Below are positions 45,838 to 58,505 of a DNA stretch of 64,000 nt, piece by piece; within the stretch, counting starts at the first letter, position 1; each line of letters begins with the position of its first letter. Made by a program: the position numbers and the translations under genes. Under the pieces are notes generated by a model. It ran no database searches. It saw only the letters and a program-made list of their open reading frames with translations, and was not told the origin of the DNA. This stretch comes from Larix kaempferi (lineage: Eukaryota; Streptophyta; Pinopsida; Pinales; Pinaceae), in the NCBI GenBank assembly GCA_027924585.1, contig BSBM01000047.1, positions 19,159,501 through 19,223,500 on the forward strand. Reading direction: 5' to 3'.

Positions 45838-47743
45838 TACTGGTGCATATGTTTGAAAGCCGGGAAATTTGATTTTGAAAAATCAGTCCACATGTGGGGA
45901 GAGATGTTGCAGTGGAGAAAGGATTTTGGTGTTTATGATGATGCAAGTCCAAAAACTACACTCTAGTATCCAGATGTGATTCTGTCTTTTTCTTAGAGCT
46001 TACTGGATTTAGAGATGAATGAGGTTTTTGATCATATTACATGCATTTAGTGTATATAATTTGGTACTTTCCCACTTTATTTATTCTAAAATTATTTTGA
46101 TTTATGTTCCAAGACTTTGATTACAATGAGCTGAATGAAGTCCTATCCTACTATCCGCATGTTTATCATGGAGTAGACAAGGAGGGTATCCCAACTCATA
46201 TCGAGAGACTGGGAAAAGTTGAGCCAAACAAACTTTTGCATGTTACAACTCTTGATCGATACCTAAGATACCATGTGCAGGGATTTGAGAACGCTCTAAA
46301 TAAAAAAATTCATGATTGTTCTATAGCAGCCAAAAGGAACATAGATTCAACTACTACAATATTGGATGTGCATGGTTTGGTATGATTTGGCACTTTATTG
46401 TTAATATTTTGTCCATTTAGTTTCCCGTTTTCACCCTCATGTATGGCAAGGACCTTTTATGTTATCTAGTCTTCTTTTATGAAAGATTTCTCAACCTATT
46501 GGTACATGGCATGAAGAATTTTAGCAAGGTTGCACGAGATCTGGTTGTGCGTATACAAAAAATTGATGGGGACAACTATCCCAAGGTATGCTCGTGTAGA
46601 GATGGAATGAAACTCATGTAATTAGGAAAAAGTTTCGTAGTAGGATTTGAGTTGGGGAAATGTATTTTCATATTATTCAACATGGTCCATGGCCCATTTG
46701 ACCAAACGCACAAGTTATTTCATGCAGACCTTGCATCGAATGTTCATCATCAATAGTGGTCTAGGTTTCAAAATACTTTGGAGTACTGTAAAAAAGTTCC
46801 TTGATCCAAACACAAGTGATTAGATACATGTATGTGCGATGAAGTTACTTTTATATGCCTTGTCCTATCACTTAAATTGACTCTTGCTTGATTTAAACTC
46901 AATTACTACTTGTGTAGGTACTAGGGCATAAATACCAGAGCAAGATTTTGGAGGTCATTGATGCAAGGTATTCAGTCTTTATGGTGATTTAACTGACCTT
47001 GTCTCACTTGATGGATGAGGTATAGTTTGTAATTTGTTTCCTTCTTCACAAACAGTGAACTACCTGAATTTTTGGCTGGTACGTGTACCTGTGTTGATGG
47101 AGGAGGGCATCTTAGCTTTGATAAAGGACCTTGGAATTAGGATCCATCTATAATGAAGGTTGGTTGCTTCTTTGATACATTATTATAATTGGTTTCTACT
47201 TTGTTTAGCTGGCCATATAACATTGGGCTACTCAAATTGATGCTCAAGTCCACAAGTAAATTTTTCTAGTTAATTGTGGATTACAATTTGATTGTGGACA
47301 GTGTTTGCTTACATCTCACATTTACAGTCAGTGCTTAAATGGGAGGTGATATTTGAAAAAATAATTGTGACAGTAACAGGTGATGAAGGGAAACCGATAT
47401 CCTACGGTAAACCATACTCTATGAAGGTGACATATCTATTTCCAATGTTGTTTTTCTATTAGTGGATGTTTTGGTGTTACTAGTCACGTCCATTATTATA
47501 GTTGAGCATTTTTTCTAGATTGTGTTTTGGAAAATCATTTCTTTTGCAATATAGCAAGTTAGGGATGGTGACCGTGATACTTCTACGACAGAGTCAGGAT
47601 CATATGTTGAAGATGTTATCTCTCTTATGAAACGAAGGGATGCTAGGACTGCACGATTGACTCTTGTGTATGGAGAAGTAAAACCCTTGACTCCTGCCTA
47701 TGGAAAGATGAGAACCACATGTTATGAGAAATATCTTTTCTGA
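45838..47743 (+). pseudogene. SEC14-domain phosphatidylinositol transfer protein (SFH-like), broken
   Basis: Eight exons fit the plant SEC14/SFH family, which moves phosphatidylinositol and phosphatidylcholine between membranes: about 45838-45930 (KAGKFDFEKSVHMWGEMLQW), 46114-46379 ([36 protein letters not shown]), 46508-46585 ([20 protein letters not shown]), 46728-46829, 46918-46967 (VLGHKYQSKILEVIDA), 47056-47158 ([18 protein letters not shown]), 47328-47426 and 47555-47743. Phases join correctly. Breaks: the acceptor before 46508 reads AT instead of AG, TAG at 46821-46823, TAG near 47137. The N-terminal exons and the C-terminal coiled-coil part are not found. Introns are kept, so it is not a processed retrocopy. 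Confidence 0.88.
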
Positions 47744-50662
47744 ACCAAAGTTTGATAACAGACTTGAAAAATAGCAAGTTACAACAAGTTATGGGTTCAC
47801 ATCAGAAACCTCCCATCCAGCCTCCACTGTACTCTTACCCTAGAGTATATAGGTATGTATCATATAAATTATATAGCTTTTACACTTGGTTAATTCCTTA
47901 TTTGACCCCATTTTCCAATGTAAAGACACTAGTTCCTTGTCTCTCCATCTATTTCATTGCTTGTACCTAAATAAATATGTTTAGTTGGAAATGCTCTTTT
48001 TTCACCTCATATTTCATAGCCCAATTTCTAGTAATCTATCCAGGGAATCTCCCCTTTAGACGACCTCAAGTGCGTAAGAGGGTTAGTGAGGTGAAAATGG
48101 CCCCCTTTTAGTTTCAGCAAAACCACATCTTGAGCTTTAGGACTCTAAATTAAAGGGTGAAGTTTGGGTGATAACAAGCTGAAAAATTAGATCTACAAGT
48201 GTACCATGTATGGACACCAGATTACTCTTCAAATATACATTAAATGAATTTATAATTACATACCAACAACTTATCACAATTCAATACAAGATTTTCCTCT
48301 GAGCTTATCACAAGCTAGGAGTTTGCAATGCATCCAAACCCTAGCGACAACATCCACCATCAAACCCTAACTAGCAATACAAATGCCTAGAAAGGCACCC
48401 AACCAAGCTATCTAGCTACACCAAATGCTCCAGAACAAGCCAACATCAACACGAGCATGTCCACCCTTGACCTTTCACCAAGCTTTCCTCACACAAGATC
48501 TCTAAATCCCCTATAGGGTTTTATTTGCTAGAAATTTGAAGCCCCTCTCACACAAGGATTCAAACCCTAGCACTTCAAGTCTCCTATATTTTCCCCCTCA
48601 CCAACTCAAACACCTTCCTCTCTTGCATAAAGACAAGTACAAATATTGACGACAATTTCATCCTCAAGATAAAAATGATCTAATGAACTCTCACATGCTA
48701 CTACATGATTTCTAAAACCACATTAGCTAGGGCATCCACCATCAATAGAAAATGTTAACCAACAATACAAAGGCCTAGCAAGGCATCCCACCAAACTACC
48801 TAGTCACACCAAGGGCTCGACAACAAGATAGCATCAACACCAATAATTCCACCTTTGGATATTCACCAATTTTGCCTCGTGCAAGCTCTCCATGCAAATC
48901 TCTCCAAGTCTCCTCTAGGGTTTCTTTGCCACAAACTCTAAGACCTCACACAAGGACTCAAACGCTAGCACATCAAGGACCCTCTAGATTTTTCCTCTCA
49001 CAAACCCTAGCACCTTCCTTCCTTGCATAAAGACAAGTACAAATACTCAAGACAAGTTCATCTTCAAGATACAAATGATCTAATGAACTTTCACATGCTA
49101 CTACATGATTGATACAACTAAAGACTTTCGCCTTCCTTTATATAGTATAGGTAACAGAGGTGTCAAGTATTTTGAGCATGGGATTTAAGTGTCAAGTATT
49201 CCTCATCGCAAGGATCGTTTCTATCCAAGACAAGCATCCAATGCTCCAATAGTATTTCACAACATGTGTGTCCTAGGTCCACATACAAACCCAAGCAATG
49301 TGCCTTAAACCCAAGTTTGCTCAAGTAAAGCACTCATCCTCCTAAGGCATGCCAATTTGTCTGAAATTCCTCACTCAACCTTGGCCACCAGATCCAACAA
49401 AACTTGATACCATCCCTCTATTTCGTGTTCTACGTTTTGCTAAGTACCAGGAGATCCGGAGCCTTTAAGTATATACTACTTCTATTATACCAGAACCTTA
49501 ACTAATACCCTCTACTTTGTCTTTTTTAGCTTTATTTTGTAGACATTTAGCGGCTAGTTTCTAGCTAGCTCTTAGATCTTTAGATCTTATTATCTTTCTG
49601 CTTTTAACATTGTTTTAGGAGATACCATGGCACTTCCTCTTTGTAATGACATTGGATGTACATTTTTAGCCTCTTTGACCTACTTCTGTGGTCTTTTGTT
49701 GGACGTTAATAAAATTACCTTATCTTATCTATTCTATTTTAAAAATTTCCTAGGTAATATATCCTGGGGAGAATCCCCATGCACTTTTCCTCATTCTGAG
49801 ACTGGTACTCAAGGTAAAACACAGGTTCTTCAGGGCACAAGGCCAAGTCAACAACATGACTCAAAGATATTAAGTATTACAACAATATACTTGGTAAGAG
49901 CTCAACATGTCACTTGTGGGAATTGAACCTATATGGAGAAGATAATAATCATGTCAACCATCAGGACTAAACCCAATTGACATTAAAAACAGGTAGTCAA
50001 TTGTATGATGAACTTCATAAATTTTCAAGCATTTTGGTCCTTCCCATTGTGTGGAGATCATGTGAACACTGAATATTTGTATAATTTCTAGAAATATTTT
50101 CACACCTTGTAACTAAGGTTTATCTTATTGTTGATGTGCCTAATTTCATTCTTGGACTTATTTGAATCCCTCCACCCGAACATCATGTTGGGGATATATT
50201 ATGACATGTACTTTCAGTTTCATCATAGTTGGAAAGAAAATAAGCAACAACCTTATCTTAGTTTTAACTTGAATATGTGCAAAACTGAATGCAATCTCTA
50301 CTCTCATTATTAAACTACCTGTGAGACACAACCCTAAGAAAAATGAATATTTGACAAATAGAAGAGAATTCTTGTTCTTTCTTGCAAATATGAAAACTAG
50401 TTTATATTTACTGGACATGTCATTTGACACAACCTAATAGGATTTTTTCAAATCGTTGTGTTGATTATTGACTTTACTTATTTTGAATTTATTGTGAGTT
50501 GGAAGTAGTATTTTGGATACAGTCTTAATTACCCTCTTTGTTAGGTCTGTATTTTGGAAAGAAGATATGTTTCCCTATATATATATATATATATTCCAAA
50601 CATTTGTCAATAGTAAAAAAATCTAATATACAATTTACTCATATTTTATGTAAATGTTACAG
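47744..50662. other. Spacer with a 400-bp duplication
   Basis: Two diverged copies of about 400 bp (about 48310-48710 and 48711-49110). They share CTCACATGCTACTACATGAT-type ends (48694 and 49094), CTTGCATAAAGACAAGTAC and CCCTAG-rich blocks. The ORF at 49627-49926 has no domain. A (TA)n run lies at about 50576-50593. Confidence 0.6.
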
Positions 50663-51952
50663 ACATATTTAGGTATCCAAATATTCAGATTCTACTTCAA
50701 ATGTACCAAATTTTTAGCAGAGTTAACAATAAAGACAGATCCTCGAAATTCTGATTATGTTGTAGAGTCTGGTGCATCTCATTATTTTGAACCGTGGCAT
50801 GCTGAGGATGAGGTAATCGAGAAACATCTAAATTAATTTAATTATTCTTTTTCACCTGGGATTATGTTTTCATGGAATCATATTGAGATAAAGCATATGG
50901 TATTAAAACTTATATATTGCAGGAAGCAGAAAAGGAAAAGAAGAAGAAAGATGCTGAGGAGATGGGTGATGCGATGAAGTCATTAGAAAATCGTACTATA
51001 GATTCCAAGAGAGAAATGGATATACTCACTGCCCTTTATGAGATGAAATCTATGAGGGTAAGGCTTGCCTGGTTCTGACTTAATTTATGTGTTTTTGTAC
51101 TAATACAACTCTTTGACATCCAACTTTCCCTTAAATTTGTGGTAACTTTTATCGTTGCCTTGCCCTGGGTTCCTAACTTCCAAGTTTCAATGATGCAGTA
51201 TAAATGAGCAGATTTTGTTTCTAAAATTAAATGTTACACTAGAGTCAAAAGATTGAATTACGTGGAAATAACAAACAGATTTGATGTCTGAAATTAAATG
51301 TTAAGAAGTATAAGATAAATGAAACTGAAAATTATCAATGGAACTAAAACTTTGCTTTTCTAATTTGTGACTATTTTCCCGGTTCTTCAATACTCTTCAA
51401 CTCTTGCATGTTGTCGTGTAGATTAATTTATCTATCTTTTATGGAGATTTAAAGTTCTGCCAAACTTGTTTCAGGCAAGGCAATCGACTGTTAGCACATA
51501 TGAAATGTTGGAGACCCTTCGACGTACAACGGAAGTAAAGGTACACAATTTTTTATTTACCATTGAACCAACACTTATATTTAAGACATTTTAAGGGGGG
51601 AATTTGCAAGGCGTCCTTCATCTGCTGACCTTTGATTGCTATCAATTGACAGGAAAAGGATTTGGAAGAATAAGATGAGGCACTTATCAATTTTGTATTT
51701 ATTCAAGTTGGTATCTTGAATAATTGCATGGGTTCTGTAGGATAGATGATAATCTATGCTTTTGTTAGTATTTTCTCCCTTATTTTTGCAGCCTTTGAAT
51801 GTACAATCTTCACTTAATTTGCCTTCAGCTGACATGTAGTGTAGTAGGATTCTGATAAATTTGTACGTCGATTAGAGGATGATGAGGATTATTATGAAAG
51901 TGCATACCAAAAGAGATCCGAGCTCAGAGAAAATAATGACCACGAGTTGAAG
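50663..51952 (+). pseudogene. YJU2: Splicing factor YJU2 (CCDC94 homologue), partial and broken
   Basis: Exons: 50663-50812 (YLGIQIFRFYFKCTK, TDPRNSDYVVESGAS, FEPWHAEDE), 50923-51057 (EAEKEKKKKDAEEMGDAMKS, LENRTIDSKREMDIL), 51475-51540 (STVSTYEMLETLRRT), 51653 to about 51700 (EKDLEE, stop, DEALI) and perhaps 51848-51952. Splice sites and phases are good. YJU2 is a spliceosomal step-1 factor with a zinc site. Here the second Cys of the CTKC pair is Phe, and a Glu codon at 51671-51673 is TAA. The N-terminal exons, including the first Cys pair, are absent. The last exon (acidic, DSDKFVRRLEDDED) is less certain. Confidence 0.87.
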
Positions 51953-53985
51953 GTAAGACAAAGAATTTTTCCACGTTGCCTTGAAAATTGTGTTAAAATA
52001 TTCAGAGACTAGGATAATGTAAAATCTAGTATTTCAAGCGCCTAAATTTTTTAGTTGTTAACAATTGTCTGATTCTGCCCTAAAAAATACTCAGGTAACA
52101 GTAATACAAGACCCACAACAAATTAAGTGTTGTGATAACTACTTTTGACTTTCAAAATTGACAAATCCTGGATAAGATATCCGTAAAATGTCAACCTATT
52201 AGCTTTCTACTTTTTGGATGTTAATAAATTCCAACACTTTCTATAAAGGAGGATCAACAAGAATTGGATCCTAGAATTACTCTAGGGATGTGGATCTCAA
52301 GGTGGCTTATAATTCCACCTCGTTAACTTTATTAAATTAAGAATTAATAATAACAACAACAACAACACTATAATTAGCTTAAATAGTAAATATAAAAATT
52401 TACTCAGGCCGACCTTAATTATTATTATTACTTTTTAGTTAATAACACAGCAATACAACTCTATAGTTGGATTCTCTCTTCACAAATCATTTCCGATGAC
52501 GCACCACACTGGTTTGGTCCAAAACGTAAAGTTAAAAATGAATGCAGTCTATTTGGAAGATTCAGTAAATATTATATTGTAGATCTTGATTTACATGGTT
52601 GCATGGGAACTAATCCTAGGGTTGGTGAACTAGATGCAACGTTTCCCCATTTTGTGGAACTTGGGAGCTGGATTAAAATGTTCTAGTTTGGGTGGGAGCA
52701 GCTCTAGGATTGGCTATAATCTTTCGGGAGCTTCGGATATGCTGCTCAATAGGCCAGGAAATTTTACATGTTCTTTTCCATGTTGCCTACACAAAGGGAA
52801 ACAAACAGGTGCATTTTTGGTATTGCCTTAGTTCCATATCAGCACTTTTGGACTCTGAATGCTCCTAGGGTTGAGCACCATCCCTCCTAGTGCCCATCGC
52901 TCCTCCAAGGTACATCCAACACCAATGGAAGCAACCATCCTGCTCAACATACGTGCCATGTAGAAGATGTGAGTGCCACATAAGATAATCACCTCATCTA
53001 GGAATGTGCCACATTTGGCACCAAGTCCAATGTCAACAACCACCTATATAATGGTTTCTAAATTTCATCAACCAAAAGGTCTAAGATGCAACTATGGGAT
53101 AGGGTTTTACCATGTACTCCACATCACATGAAGGTGCCCCTATTATGTTGTAAACACTTTCAAAGCAATTCAAAAGCTAATATTTCAGAGCACCTAGGGG
53201 TTGTTGTACAAATTCTCCTTTCAAAACCTAAGGTAGGCCAAACCTGTTACAAAATACCATGCTTAGACCAACTTCTTACAATTCCCCCAAGTAGGTTTGG
53301 ACATGCAAAATTTATAAAAGGGCCAAAATTGGTTGGCTGAACTTATGAACGCTGGCAATGAACAAGTACATTGCTGCAATCTTCATTGGCTCACTTGGAA
53401 ACCAACTAAGTACAACTTAGGTGGTAACACCAAGGATTGATGGATTTGTAGGAGTAATATTTTGCGACATATATATTCTATATGAAGCTGCTAACAACGG
53501 TTTACGTGCACATATGGTAATGCACTATGCATTTTGGGCCTTACCTATTCAAATATGTGGTGGTTTTCTCTTTTTCATTAATGGAGGCAATCCCTATTTT
53601 CCAGGAATAGGTTGTTTTATAGTGGATGCCTTGGTTGTGATGTGAGGGATACTAATTAGCTATTGGAGTTGGTTCATAATGACTCTCATTGTCATAGGAC
53701 CATTTGTTTACAAAGTGACAACCTCTTTACTTTATGTGATACCACTTCCACTCACAACTTTGTAGAATTTGTCTCACTATGCCTTATTGATGACTCTACC
53801 AAAGATTCTCATCATATTTTGTTGGATATTGTTATACCGCACTATGATGTTGGTATTTATTGGATGTACTACATTCATCTTAAGTGTTGGTACCATAAAT
53901 ATGGTGTGGGGAATTTGCTCATCATATGCTGAGGTTCATCATTAATGGGGGAAGATGTGATGTAATTATTTCCTTTTTAGTCTCA
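51953..53985. other. Spacer, nothing firmly recognised
   Basis: Contains an (AAC)n run near 52345-52365. The open frame at 53421-53645 (ATPRIDGFVGVIFCDIYILY..., hydrophobic) continues after a stop with more hydrophobic residues; no family recognised. Confidence 0.4.
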
Positions 53986-54950
53986 TGTTCATATGAAGGG
54001 GGGATGTTTTGCATAGGGTTGACCCTATTACGAGATGGTTATCTATAGACCCACTTACCATTTATCGATATGGGTGTTTGTAAACCCCATCTCCATTGTA
54101 TTGCATTGGGTGTCTATAAACTTGCTCACTCGACTATAGGTGAACATATTGAGTTGGATTTACACACATCGACTTTCTCTTATATTTGAACCTACTTCAC
54201 TCACCATTGTATCTTGGGAATGATTAATCATATATCTGAGCTTCTTAAACTATTTTTAGGCTCCCTCGGGTGTATTTGAGTTGTGTTTCCATAAACCCAC
54301 TCTTATATTATATTTGAGCTATATTGTATTTCCACACACCAACTTTCTCTTAGATTTCAACCTCGTTCACTCACCTTTGTATCTTGGGGATGATTGACCA
54401 TATATTTGATATTCTTCAGTTGTTTTTAGGCTCCCTTAGGTGTATTTGAGTTGTGTATCCATAAACCCACTCTCATATTGTATTTGAGTCTTGTGCCCAT
54501 AAACCCACTCTTATATTATAGTTGAGATTTTTTTCTAGATTGTGTTTGAGCTCTCTCAGGTGTATCTCTTTTGTTGTTACGATTGACTCCATTTGAGTTG
54601 GGTATCCATAAACCCACTCCCACTTGTATCTCCTCTACATGATGTTTTCAACACTTCTATGTTGAATGGGAAGTTCGGTGATGGTGTTCTTTGGATTCTG
54701 CCGATTCATAAAAATGAGCATCTCAGTGGTGGCATTTCTTCAGGATTTGATCATATCAATTATGATTATAGTAGGGTATCAATAAACCCATCCGTGTTTG
54801 TATTGAGTTTGGTAATCGTACTCCTCTTTTTTGTACTTCAGCTCGGTATACACGAACTCACTCTTAATTCATATTTTAGTTGTGGCTGACATTATATTGA
54901 GTTGGGTATATACACCCTCTCCATGACCCCATGTTTAGATGAAGGGGGGA
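53986..54950 (+). repeat. Diverged tandem repeats before an LTR
   Basis: Units sharing CATAAACCCACTC recur at about 54292, 54465, 54500 and 54608, with weaker ones elsewhere. A longer 170-bp unit is visible from ACTTTCTCTTA at 54172 and 54342. A purine tract GAAGGGGGGATGTT occurs twice, near 53996 and at 54941. Confidence 0.6.
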
Positions 54951-55392
54951 TGTTGAAATGATGGTGTGACCTTCAAATAAGGCCTTGGGATGAATTATCT
55001 TGTGTGTATTTTGAATGTGTCTATTGTTTTGGCTTAAAATCCAATCTAGTCGAACACTTTATTATATTATATTTGGGTGGTTAGGAACAACATAGATTAT
55101 CAAGCCCATAACCCATCTTGAGGAGGGTGCCTCACCTTAGAGTGTGAATAAATACACACTCACCCTCTTTGTACAAACATATTCTTTGATCATGAGGTAA
55201 GTTCTCTCTTATGTGATCTTTATCCTACAGGAACCAACATCTTGTGCTTCTTTCATCCATAGGCTCATCTTCCCTTCTCTTCTCTTTATGTGTTTATGGT
55301 TTATGCTCATTTAGGGTCTGTTGGTTTGTTCCATTTGATCTGTGTATCTCTCGTGATCTCAAAATTTGTGTGATAATGTTTAAAATCCAACA
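54951..55392 (+). repeat. Lone LTR with preceding purine tract (copia-like)
   Basis: 442 bp from TGTTGAAATG to ATCCAACA with 5-bp inverted ends TGTTG/CAACA. GAAGGGGGGA directly precedes it, and an AATAAATACAC TATA-like box lies near 55146. No primer site follows, so this is a 3' LTR. The rest of the element is not recognisable upstream, apart from the repeats. Confidence 0.6.
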
Positions 55393-55887
55393 AATCACAT
55401 ATGTTGAGGGGAATGATGCCCATTTCAGTGGCATCAAACTTTCACTTGTCTATAAACCTAAACATATTAGATCCTCATCAACATCATTGTATAAATTGGA
55501 TGATAGTGCCAACCTAAAACACTTAGACATATCAGTGATAGGAGGTTGAAGTATGGAAAGAGGGCATAAAAAAATGAGATGTGCTTCCAACATCTTTGAG
55601 ATTCCCTCTTTGAGCTTCCTGGAGAAATGGAAAAGATTGAATTAGAAAGATGTGTCAGGTTGGAGTTTTGCATATTATTTAAAATACGTTGTTGGGAAAT
55701 ATCCGGGAAAATCTCTAGGGAATTGCTAAGCACATGTTGGATATATCTCAAGTCAAAAGGTTTGGTGAAATTTATTAATGATATTTGAAATTTGCTGAAT
55801 TACAAAGATTTGCATCCTAATTGTGAAAAAGATTTTGCCCACCTCACACTCGCACTCTTGAAGCATGCTCCCAAAATGATTCCTATT

Positions 55888-56305
55888 GCTACTAGACATG
55901 GAAGAAGAAATTAGAAATTGATTATGGAAAGAGCCTTAAGAAAATTAGCCTAATCTAGAATCTAGAATCAAGAACTTAAAATTATTTGTCTTTTGTAAAC
56001 ATTATATGACACAGTTTGAATTGTGGATTGCATCTTACAACTCTTTGGTCATGATGCCCAATTTCATTTCATGGTTATGTTATATCTTACAGTTTGCTAC
56101 TAGACATGGAAGAAGAAATTAGAAATTGATTATGTCAAGAGCCTTAAGAAATTTAGCCTAATTTAGAATCTAGAATCAAGAACTTAAAATTATTTGTCTT
56201 TTGTAAACATTATATGACACAGTTTGAAATGTGGATTGCATATTACAACTCTTTGGTCATGATGCCCAATTTCATTTCATGGTTGATGTTATATCTTATA
56301 GTTTG
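55888..56305. repeat. 208-bp direct duplication
   Basis: The copies start GCTACTAGACATGG at 55888 and 56096 and differ at only a few bases. The duplication is therefore fairly recent. Confidence 0.88.
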
Positions 56306-56369
56306 TTGTTGAGAATGTTGTCTATTTAAACTTGAATCTCGAAGGTTGATGTTTTGCTTGACCATTTGA

Positions 56370-57526
56370 TGACAATACTATAAGTTATAAGTGCATACTT
56401 AGAAGAATTGTGAACTTGATCCTAATGACAGTCAAGAAAGCCACAATTTTGGTAAATATAGAATCATTTTTAACCTGATCCTGATGACAGTCAATAAGCC
56501 CACACTGTTGGTGGATATAAAACCATTGTTGAACCTGGTCCTAATGATAGTCAAGAAGGGCATGATGCAAAACCATAGCCGAACCTAATCCTGATGACAG
56601 TCAAGAAGGCCATGCTATCGGTAGATATAAAACCATTGTTGAACCTGATGCTGGTGACAATCAAGAAGGCCACACTGTTGGCGGATATAAAATCATTTGT
56701 GAACCTGATCCCGATGATTGTCAAGACAATGTTTGTAGAGATAAAATAGTGGCTGAAACTGATCCAGATGATTGTCAAGAAAATAAAACAATGGCTGAGC
56801 CTGATCTTGATGACAGCCCCTTAGAACAACTAGACAAAGTAGATGTCCTCTCCAAGTTATCAAATGATATTCACATTGTTGGTTCCAGTTTGTTGGATCA
56901 AATATTGATGGAAATTATGTTACAGAAATGCAACATGGCACACTTGGTTCTATAGTAAACAAATTTGTTGTGAGTTATTTTGAATCCCTGCAGTTGAACC
57001 TAGAACATGAAGATGCATATTTGAGAAGAATTCAAGAATCCACAGCTGCTACTTCTGTGCATCTTCAAGACACCATTCAAAAACTTAAGTCCCAAGTTCC
57101 ATCTTTTGAAATTGCTCCTATTATTCAAACTTTGTTCACTATTCTAAGGTGAGTTGCTAAATTGTTTTTCCTCTATTAGCTTCTTGTATATAGGAAATTT
57201 GGTGTTGGTAAATACTTAAATTCTACTTTGCAGATTTACAACAAGATTGAAAAATGGCTTTACTTTGTTCCATTTGAATCATATTTTGGTCGACATTTCT
57301 AATTTGATCTTGAATTTGTTGTCAGGAATTTCGTGGACCATTCAAACGAAACCAAATTCAGATGCTTATGCAAGGTAATTTATTAAAAACTAGCTCCAAA
57401 TATTTAGTTTGTCGCTTCTAGATTATAACTAATTAACAATAAAAAGTGATGCACATTAGTTTCGCGTTTTCTTCAAAATGGTGCAGGCTAATCCTATATT
57501 TCACCGATCCATTGCAAAGTATGAAG
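56370..57526 (+). CDS. Unrecognised multi-exon gene with acidic repeat
   Basis: The 5' part is a run of about eight 60-63 bp units encoding EPDPDDSQEGHTVGGYKTIV-like repeats. They decay upstream of 56580 (stops and a frame change) and are open from 56581. A helical segment follows (LEQLDKVDVLSKLSND, SSLLDQILMEIMLQ). A one-base shift near 56925 moves to the frame of 56928-57148 (YFESLQLNLEHEDAYLRR, VHLQDTIQKLKSQVPSF). Exons 57234-57374 and 57487-57526 follow with GT-AG sites. Both joins fall in the same phase, and the joined frame is open for over 60 codons (FHLNHILVDISNLILNL, SDAYARLILYFTDPLQS). No family recognised. The shift and decayed start suggest a pseudogene or a mis-set 5' exon. Confidence 0.55.
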
Positions 57527-58505
57527 GTAACGATATACAGATGACAATGTAGTATATAGTATTTATTTTCTCCTTCAAAATAACGGTTGTTTTCTATTAT
57601 CAAAATAGCAGTTCATGTCTATATTCAGCAAAAAGGAAGAACAAATCCATAAAACTACTGAGCGTTCAAAGCCAGACCTGCTCATAAATTTGCATATTTA
57701 CACTTACATATTGGTTGAACAAAAGGGAAATTATACAAAACAATAAATTAACAGAAATTTGAGGCCTTGAACAGACACCATCAACAGATTCCACCTAGGT
57801 CCCCAAACTAGATTCTTCAGTAGTATCAACAGTATGTTGAGGGAGGCCTAGAATAATAGAGTCAGCAGAATGTTTGGGCAGGCCAAGAGAATATTTTAGC
57901 AACTCTTTAGGAGGCAAGTTTACATGACTATAGATACACACCAGTATAGCAACCATGGCATCCAGAGAGGTTTCAGGCTCCAAGTTATTCATCCCCATGG
58001 TCTACAATGGAAACCAATCAACAACTTGGAAAGAAAACTTTAGAATAGGTTCGGGTCTTTTAGATTGAGCAAACTTGAAACAAGGTCATTATAATAAGGA
58101 ATGGACTACTGTTGGAACCACAGTCCAACGTTACTATGTCCTAGATAGTGAGAGTTGGTAGTCAGAAATTCCAAGGTCGGAAACTCATGGGCATCTGGAA
58201 TCTCACCAAGGGCCTTTTTCTCTTTCATTGTGTTGATAAAAGTCATTATAATGATGTTCCAAGCTACGGGCCATGGATGTATTTTCAGGGACATTTACTT
58301 TACTAGTGGAAGGTAGACTTTGACAAACATACTCCCTACTACATAATTTGGGTACAGTTCCAATTTTCGCTGCAATTTTAGCTATTACTGGTAAATCACT
58401 AGGCCAAACATCACATTTGTTTTCCAGAAACAACAAACTATGTTTGCTCCCTTCCTAGCTCCACAAGTCTGCATCCAAATTAATTTATCCCAAAACCTCA
58501 ATGAG
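57527..58505. other. Spacer
   Basis: Minus-strand frames at 57795-57998 and 58106-58436 have no recognised domain. No further plus-strand exon of the preceding gene could be identified. Confidence 0.4.
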
